Shown: piece by piece, positions 6,048-10,359 of the stretch | How the letters are laid out: each line of letters opens with the position of its first letter | How positions within the stretch are numbered: the stretch's first letter is position 1 | From: Candidatus Zixiibacteriota bacterium | Lineage (GTDB): Bacteria; Zixibacteria; MSB-5A5; GN15; PGXB01 | Length of the DNA stretch: 10,359 nt | Direction of reading: 5' to 3' | Assembly: GCA_030591405.1 (NCBI GenBank) | Contig: JAUVBC010000046.1 | Coordinates: 1 to 10,359, forward strand | The notes under the pieces: generated by a model | Told to the model about the DNA's origin: nothing | What the model saw: the letters and a program-made list of their open reading frames with translations, nothing else | The model's database searches: none | Translations under genes and position numbers: made by a program

Positions 6048-6807
6048 CTATCTTCTCCGTTCCTCCAAATTTCCGATTTCCAAACTGCTTCCGTTTTACC
6101 ATCCCTACCCCAAGATATAAATACTTATAGGCAGCTCGAACAAGTCCAAAGATAATATATGCGGCAAAAATTGGAAACAATAAAAGCTGTGGATTTGCCA
6201 GAGCGGCAACCGCCGCAATCACAAAAAGACCTATCTTTATTCTATTTGTTATCGAATTAAAGCGATCCGGCATTGAATCATATTCAACCTGTGAAACCAT
6301 CAAAGCCGAAAATAGAATTATCATCGAAACAAGGTATTGTCCATATTCCAATTGTCCCCAAAGATAATCGCAAAAAATAAGATAGGTCACCAGCGGCAAA
6401 GCTGCAGCCGGGACCGGCAGACCCATAAAATTCTTTTTTTCATCGGTGGTAGCAAAAAGATTATATCTGGCCAGACGATAACTGGCTGCCATAATATAAA
6501 CCGCACCGATAAGCCAGCCCCATTTACCAAGCGTCTGCAATTTGGCAACATAAATAATCACTGCCGGTGCGATGCCAAAAGAAAGAAAATCGGCCAATGA
6601 ATCAAGCTCAACACCAAATCTAGAAGTGGCGCCTGAAAGACGAGCTATCTTTCCATCGAGACCATCAAGAAAAGCGGCCAAAATAACCAACCAGCAGGCG
6701 GTAATAAGTTCGCCCTCAAAAGAGGATAAAATTGCAAGAAAGCCACAAACAACACTGCCCATTGTAAATGAGCCGGGAAGAATGCCCCTATAATTATGTT
6801 TTGACAA
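6037..6807 (-). CDS. pssA: CDP-diacylglycerol--serine O-phosphatidyltransferase
   Basis: A 256-residue membrane enzyme that joins CDP-diacylglycerol and L-serine to make phosphatidylserine, the precursor of phosphatidylethanolamine. The CDP-alcohol phosphotransferase signature is complete: D48-G-L-D51-G...A55-R56...G65...D69...D73, followed by SFGIAPA. The N-terminus HNYRGILPGSFTMGSVVCGFLAI is typical of the PssA type II family, and several further hydrophobic helices follow. The start is a TTG at 6807, directly preceded by an in-frame TGA, with AAAAGG nine bases upstream, so no longer form is possible. Psd, which uses the product, lies 15 bases upstream in the same operon. The 3' end overlaps purS by 11 bases. 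Confidence 0.96.
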   Translation of the reverse strand: MSKHNYRGILPGSFTMGSVVCGFLAILSSFEGELITACWLVILAAFLDGLDGKIARLSGATSRFGVELDSLADFLSFGIAPAVIIYVAKLQTLGKWGWLIGAVYIMAASYRLARYNLFATTDEKKNFMGLPVPAAALPLVTYLIFCDYLWGQLEYGQYLVSMIILFSALMVSQVEYDSMPDRFNSITNRIKIGLFVIAAVAALANPQLLLFPIFAAYIIFGLVRAAYKYLYLGVGMVKRKQFGNRKFGGTEKIDEQ

Positions 6808-6822
6808 TCAATCCAACCTTTT

Positions 6823-7467
6823 TTAATTCTTTATTTTTCCGATAGCTGTTTCACCGGCTTTGACCTTTTGCCCCGGCTTAATCAGTACTTCCACATTTTC
6901 AGGAAGAAAAAGTTCGGCTCTTGATCCAAAATGAATCATCCCAAAAATATCGCCGCCAACGACTTCCTGGCCCTCAACGAGAGTATATTCAATCCTTCGC
7001 GCCAGAATACCGACAATCTGCTTAAAAATCATCTTACCTGACCCAAAATCAAGTCCTATTTCGGTCTGCTCATTATTATCCGAGGCGTCCTCGACGAAAG
7101 CTTTGAGGAATTTGCCCGGAGAATATTTCAGATATTCAATTTTACCATCAACCGGGATCCGATTTATATGGGCATCAAAAACCGAAAGAAAGATAGATAC
7201 TTTTTTTCCATTATTACCGATAAAATCATTTCCAAATTCTTCCACTGACAAAATAGTCCCGTCGGCAATCGATAAAATCAGATTTCTATCTTCTGGAACA
7301 ACTCTCCCTGGGTTGCGATAGAAAAACATCAGAAACAATGTAATAAATGCCAGAATTACCGCCAAAACAAATAACAATACCGAATCTTTTGATGCCGACC
7401 ATAGCGATAAAGCGATAGTTAGCACCAGACCGATTAAAACGAATTTAATACCATAAATTGCAATCAT
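6823..7467 (-). CDS. psd: Phosphatidylserine decarboxylase, short form (proenzyme)
   Basis: A 214-residue pyruvoyl enzyme that decarboxylates phosphatidylserine to phosphatidylethanolamine at the inner membrane. Two N-terminal hydrophobic segments (about 5-22 and 30-49) precede FYRNPGR (49-55), IADG (67-70) and the FLSVFDAHINRIP motif with His100. Self-cleavage is expected at Gly181-Ser182 in HFGSR, giving a beta chain and a short alpha chain whose first residue becomes the pyruvoyl group. FGSR rather than LGST marks the short-form group related to archaeal-type decarboxylases. The ATG shares one base with the purB stop (TAATG), so translation is probably coupled; upstream there is only a weak purine-rich AGAGAG. 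The gene for its substrate-making enzyme, pssA, follows directly. Confidence 0.96.
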   Translation of the reverse strand: MIAIYGIKFVLIGLVLTIALSLWSASKDSVLLFVLAVILAFITLFLMFFYRNPGRVVPEDRNLILSIADGTILSVEEFGNDFIGNNGKKVSIFLSVFDAHINRIPVDGKIEYLKYSPGKFLKAFVEDASDNNEQTEIGLDFGSGKMIFKQIVGILARRIEYTLVEGQEVVGGDIFGMIHFGSRAELFLPENVEVLIKPGQKVKAGETAIGKIKN

Positions 7468-8759
7468 TACTTAAACACTCTCTTAAATATTTTATCCACG
7501 TTTTTCATATAATAGTCGATCTGGAAACATTCATTTATTTCCTCGGGGCTGACATACTTTGTGGCATCCTCGTCATTTTCGATCAACTCCCTAAAACCTT
7601 TATTTCCTTTGTAGGCATTCATGGCATTTCGCTGGACGATCCGATAGGCCTTATCCCTATCACCCAAAGCAGTCGTTAATTTTAGCAATAATCTTTGTGA
7701 GAAAACAATTCCGCCATAGAGATAAATATTATCCATCATTCTTGATTTATTAATAATCAAGCGGTCAAGCACACCATTAAAAAGATCAAGGCCATAGTCA
7801 ATAGCGATGGTGCTATCAGGGATAATAACCCGCTCAACGGAGCTATGCGCAATATCCCGTTCGTGCCATAGCGGAATATTCTCCATCGCCGCCAGAGAAT
7901 AACCCCGTAGCAGTCGCGCCAACCCGCATAGTTTTTCTGAGGCAATAGGATTCTTCTTATGCGGCATCGCCGATGAGCCTTTCTGCCCTTTGGCAAATCC
8001 TTCACAGACCTCGTTTATTTCTGTCCGGTGAAGGTTTCGAATTTCGGTCGCAAATTTCTCAATAGATGATGCCAAAAGTGCCAATGCCGTAATATATCCG
8101 GCATGCCTGTCACGTTGAATCACTTGGGTCGAGACTTCGGCCGGTTTCAATTTCAAATATTTCATTACCTGGGTCTCGATTTTGGGATCAATATTGGCAA
8201 AATTGCCAACCGCACCTGAGATAGCGCCAACAGCAGCAGTTTCAGCCGCTTCTTTGAACCGCTCTCTCCCCCGCTTCAGTTCGGTGTACCAAACTGCGAA
8301 TTTTAAGCCGAGGGTAGTCGGCTCGGCCAAAACGCCATGTGTCCGACCGATTATCGGGGTCATTTTATATTTAAGTGCCAGCCGCTTTATTTTTTTGAGA
8401 GCTGACACTATTCGGGCATCAATCAGCTTGGCCGCCGCTTTCATTTGAAGCGAAAGAGCAGTATCGAGCATATCAGACGAGGTCATCCCATAATGAATAT
8501 GTTTTGCCTCAGGACCGATAAATTCAGAAACCGAGGTCAAAAAAGCGATAACATCATGGTTGGTTTCAGCTTCAACTTCATTGATCCGATCGACATTAAA
8601 ATCAGCTTTTTTCTTAATAGTCTGATATGCCTTCTGTGGAATCTGTTTCATCTCGGTCATCACGCGGCAAACTGCCAATTCAACATCAAGCCAGGCTCGG
8701 TATTTGGCCTCATCCTCCCAAATGGCGCCCATTTCGGGTAATGTATATCGCGGAATCAT
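7467..8759 (-). CDS. purB: Adenylosuccinate lyase
   Basis: A 430-residue fumarase/aspartase-superfamily enzyme. It removes fumarate from SAICAR in the eighth purine step and from adenylosuccinate in AMP synthesis; the active form is a homotetramer. It starts MIPRYTLPEMGAIWEDE, typical of PurB, and has His68 in TNHDVIAF, TSSDMLDTA (93-101), His141 in GRTHG, and the superfamily signature GSSAMPHKKNP (261-271) with the catalytic serine in the mobile loop. The length fits the bacillus-type family. Its ATG overlaps the tal stop by four bases (ATGA), and its stop overlaps the psd start by one base. It is one of three purine genes in this operon, separated from purS-purQ by the two phospholipid genes. 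Confidence 0.98.
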   Translation of the reverse strand: MIPRYTLPEMGAIWEDEAKYRAWLDVELAVCRVMTEMKQIPQKAYQTIKKKADFNVDRINEVEAETNHDVIAFLTSVSEFIGPEAKHIHYGMTSSDMLDTALSLQMKAAAKLIDARIVSALKKIKRLALKYKMTPIIGRTHGVLAEPTTLGLKFAVWYTELKRGRERFKEAAETAAVGAISGAVGNFANIDPKIETQVMKYLKLKPAEVSTQVIQRDRHAGYITALALLASSIEKFATEIRNLHRTEINEVCEGFAKGQKGSSAMPHKKNPIASEKLCGLARLLRGYSLAAMENIPLWHERDIAHSSVERVIIPDSTIAIDYGLDLFNGVLDRLIINKSRMMDNIYLYGGIVFSQRLLLKLTTALGDRDKAYRIVQRNAMNAYKGNKGFRELIENDEDATKYVSPEEINECFQIDYYMKNVDKIFKRVFK

Positions 8760-9403
8760 CCTTTATTAACTTTCTCCCAGTCTTTTAAGAAGCTCTTCAG
8801 ACCAAGGTCAGTCTGAGGATGTTTGATCAAGTTATTAATCACCTTAAACGGCACGGTGGCAACATCGGCACCGATCAGAGCGGAATCAACGACATGAAGT
8901 GGGTTCCTGATCGATGCGACCAAAACCTCGGTTTCAAAACCATAGTTTTCATAGATAGTAACGATCTGTTGAATAAGATCCATTCCGTAATGAGATATAT
9001 CATCAAGGCGGCCAACAAAAGGTGAGACAAACGTTGCCCCGGCCTTCGCGACTAATAACGCCTGCATCGATGAAAAACAAAGCGTGGCATTGGTCATAAT
9101 TCCTTTATCAGAAAGAGTCTTGATCGCTTTTAACCCTTCCAATGTAATCGGAATCTTGATAGTAATGTTATCAGCAATAGTTGCGAGATCCTCGCCCTCT
9201 TTAACCATTCCTTCGGCGTCAAGAGCAACAACTTCGGCCGAGACCGGACCGCTGACCACTTTACAAATTTCAGCCAGCAATTGTTTGAAAGGCATTTTCT
9301 CTCTTGATAGGAGCGTCGGATTGGTTGTGACACCATCGAGGATTCCCATCGAAGCGGCCTCTTTTATCTCATCGAGATTAGCCGTATCAATAAATAACTT
9401 CAT
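8756..9403 (-). CDS. tal: Transaldolase, small TalC/FSA-type fold
   Basis: A 215-residue TIM-barrel enzyme of the short transaldolase/fructose-6-phosphate aldolase family. It transfers a dihydroxyacetone unit between sugar phosphates in the non-oxidative pentose phosphate pathway. It starts MKLFIDTANLDEI with Asp6, has TTNPTL (26-31) and the Schiff-base Lys83 in NITIKIPIT. Glu57 in SAEVVA and Phe129 in SPFVGR occupy the positions that are Gln and Tyr in E. coli fructose-6-phosphate aldolase, so transaldolase is the better call (family knowledge applied by eye). I chose ATG 9403, with GGAGA seven bases upstream; a TTG at 9436 would add eleven residues and overlap truA. The stop overlaps the purB start by four bases. 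Confidence 0.95.
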   Translation of the reverse strand: MKLFIDTANLDEIKEAASMGILDGVTTNPTLLSREKMPFKQLLAEICKVVSGPVSAEVVALDAEGMVKEGEDLATIADNITIKIPITLEGLKAIKTLSDKGIMTNATLCFSSMQALLVAKAGATFVSPFVGRLDDISHYGMDLIQQIVTIYENYGFETEVLVASIRNPLHVVDSALIGADVATVPFKVINNLIKHPQTDLGLKSFLKDWEKVNKG

Positions 9404-9410
9404 CTTTAAC

Positions 9411-9415
9411 TCTCC
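9411..9415 (-). promoter_or_regulatory. Shine-Dalgarno site that decides the tal start
   Basis: GGAGA on the minus strand lies seven bases before ATG 9403 in the 16-base gap after truA. It supports the canonical MKLFIDTA start over the earlier in-frame TTG at 9436. Confidence 0.65.
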
Positions 9416-9419
9416 AAAT

Positions 9420-10160
9420 TTAATATCCAACGGCAACCAGATATAATCCTCTTGCCGGGGCGACTTTTTTTATTCTGGTGTGGTCGCCCGATTTCATAAT
9501 ATCCTTAAAATTTTCCAAAGTCAAGTAATCGTTCTCTTTACCAGCCTCGATCATCAGACCGACAAGCGACCTGACCATACTATGTAAAAAGCGGTTGGCT
9601 TTGATCTCAAAGTTTAATGAACCCTCTTTTTCCCTCCATTCGGCCGAAATAATATCACAAATATTATTTTCTTTTAGCGAGGATACGGTACAAAAAGCGG
9701 CGCAGTCCTTTTCACCCAACAGGTAGGTCGCCAATCGGTTCATTCTGTCAATATCAAGTGGATGTAAATATTCCCAGCGACGATTTAAATATAGAGCCGA
9801 TCTGGCGCTTCCGACAATATATCGATATTGCCGCCAGTGGGCCGAACGACGAGAGTTAAAAGTCTCGGCCACCTGAGATGAGGCGGTAATCAGAATTTCC
9901 TTTGGAAGATAATAATTGATGGCATTACAGATTTTTCCCGGTTCAAGTTTGCAATCGATAAAAAAATTGCAAACCTGACCTAAAGCGTGAACTCCGGCAT
10001 CGGTTCTTCCGGCTCCATATATCACAACTTCCTGTCCGGTTACTTTCCTTATTGCTTTTCGAATTTCTCCTTGAATGGTCGGGACCTCCGGTTGGATCTG
10101 CCATCCGGAAAACCGGCTCCCGTCATACTCAATGTCGAGTCTAATATTCTTTTCTGTCAT
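9420..10160 (-). CDS. truA: tRNA pseudouridine(38-40) synthase TruA
   Basis: A 246-residue enzyme that converts uridines 38, 39 and 40 of the tRNA anticodon arm to pseudouridine. Seen in sequence: the N-terminal strand IRLDIEYDGSRFSGWQIQP (about 6-24), the catalytic motif GAGRTDAGVHA with nucleophile Asp54, the central AHWRQYRYIV, and the C-terminal RFLHSMVRSLVG motif. The length is typical. The ATG at 10160 directly follows the TAA of the ecfT gene with no spacer, and only a weak AGCAG precedes it, so translational coupling is likely. An ecfT-truA order is also familiar from Firmicutes ECF transporter loci. Confidence 0.98.
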   Translation of the reverse strand: MTEKNIRLDIEYDGSRFSGWQIQPEVPTIQGEIRKAIRKVTGQEVVIYGAGRTDAGVHALGQVCNFFIDCKLEPGKICNAINYYLPKEILITASSQVAETFNSRRSAHWRQYRYIVGSARSALYLNRRWEYLHPLDIDRMNRLATYLLGEKDCAAFCTVSSLKENNICDIISAEWREKEGSLNFEIKANRFLHSMVRSLVGLMIEAGKENDYLTLENFKDIMKSGDHTRIKKVAPARGLYLVAVGY

Positions 10161-10359
10161 TTATCTGCTTTCGATAATTCCAAATATAAACGCCGCTAAA
10201 CTGATAGAAACAACAATAAAAACCAAATCGCGAAAGTTAAACCGAAATTGCCGCAGCGAACTTCTTTCGGAGCCGCTGATATACCCCCGTGATTCAATAG
10301 CAATCGCCAGATCATCGGCCCTCCGAATAGCCGATTGAAAAACAGGGATCAACAAAACC
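10161..10359 (-). CDS. ecfT: Energy-coupling factor transporter transmembrane protein EcfT (C-terminal part)
   Basis: Only the last 65 or so codons are in the window; the 5' end lies beyond base 10359 and the frame is open to the edge. The stretch VLLIPVFQSAIRRADDLAIAIESRGY matches the EcfT/CbiQ C-terminal coupling region, in which paired Ala-Arg-Gly-like motifs contact the ATPase subunits; here the motif is Ser-Arg-Gly (about 10284-10292). A final membrane helix (LVFIVVSISLAAFIFGII) follows. EcfT links the ATPases to a substrate-binding S component for vitamin or metal uptake. The ATPase genes would be expected further upstream. A cobalt/nickel CbiQ is the main alternative, but the truA neighbour favours EcfT. 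Confidence 0.88.
   Translation of the reverse strand, partial: VLLIPVFQSAIRRADDLAIAIESRGYISGSERSSLRQFRFNFRDLVFIVVSISLAAFIFGIIESR

Noticed and set aside
9084..9446. 120-codon open frame on the plus strand
   Set aside because: It lies antisense to tal, whose active-site motifs are intact, and its translation resembles no family; it is a shadow frame.
1..10359. Mobile element, CRISPR array, tRNA or phage genes
   Set aside because: I saw no transposase or integrase motifs, no spaced direct repeats, and no cloverleaf-like sequence by eye; the genes form two coherent chromosomal blocks.

Overview
The window shows two convergent, tightly packed bacterial gene blocks that meet at a stem-loop near 4137-4161. 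There is no mobile element, CRISPR array, rRNA or recognisable tRNA, and no gene-free stretch over 300 bases. The sequence is AT-leaning with classical Shine-Dalgarno sites and several TTG starts. PurS with a separate PurQ, short-form Psd/PssA, TatA, a DUF4321 protein and an ECF-type transporter, next to a CHASE2-receptor Ser/Thr kinase, suggest a deep-branching bacterium, possibly from a candidate phylum related to the Fibrobacteres-Chlorobi-Bacteroidetes group or Zixibacteria. That placement is inference with low confidence.

Plus strand, 1-4125: a signalling cassette. After the 3' end of an unidentified gene come a protein with one canonical and one degenerate FHA domain, a calcineurin-like metallophosphoesterase, and a membrane receptor kinase (one TM, an outside CHASE2 domain, three TMs, a long Pro/Thr/Ser linker, then a PknB-type kinase domain). 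The genes abut or lie about 10 bases apart, so they are probably co-transcribed. The simple model is: CHASE2 senses an external cue, the kinase phosphorylates Thr residues, the FHA protein reads phosphothreonine, and the phosphoesterase may oppose the kinase. The phosphoesterase role is inference.

Minus strand, 10359 down to 4147: a housekeeping operon of eleven genes, read in the order ecfT (partial), truA, tal, purB, psd, pssA, purS, purQ, DUF4321, tatA, unknown. Gaps are 0-25 bases and many genes overlap by 1-20 bases, so translation is probably coupled. It joins purine synthesis (purB, purS, purQ), phosphatidylethanolamine synthesis (pssA, psd), tRNA modification (truA), the pentose phosphate pathway (tal), vitamin/metal uptake (ecfT) and protein export (tatA). 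No purL is present, although PurS and PurQ need it.

Most of the window is well-conserved housekeeping. The parts most worth a second look are the FHA/phosphoesterase/CHASE2-kinase cassette and the unknown 154-residue protein that overlaps tatA at an eight-A run.
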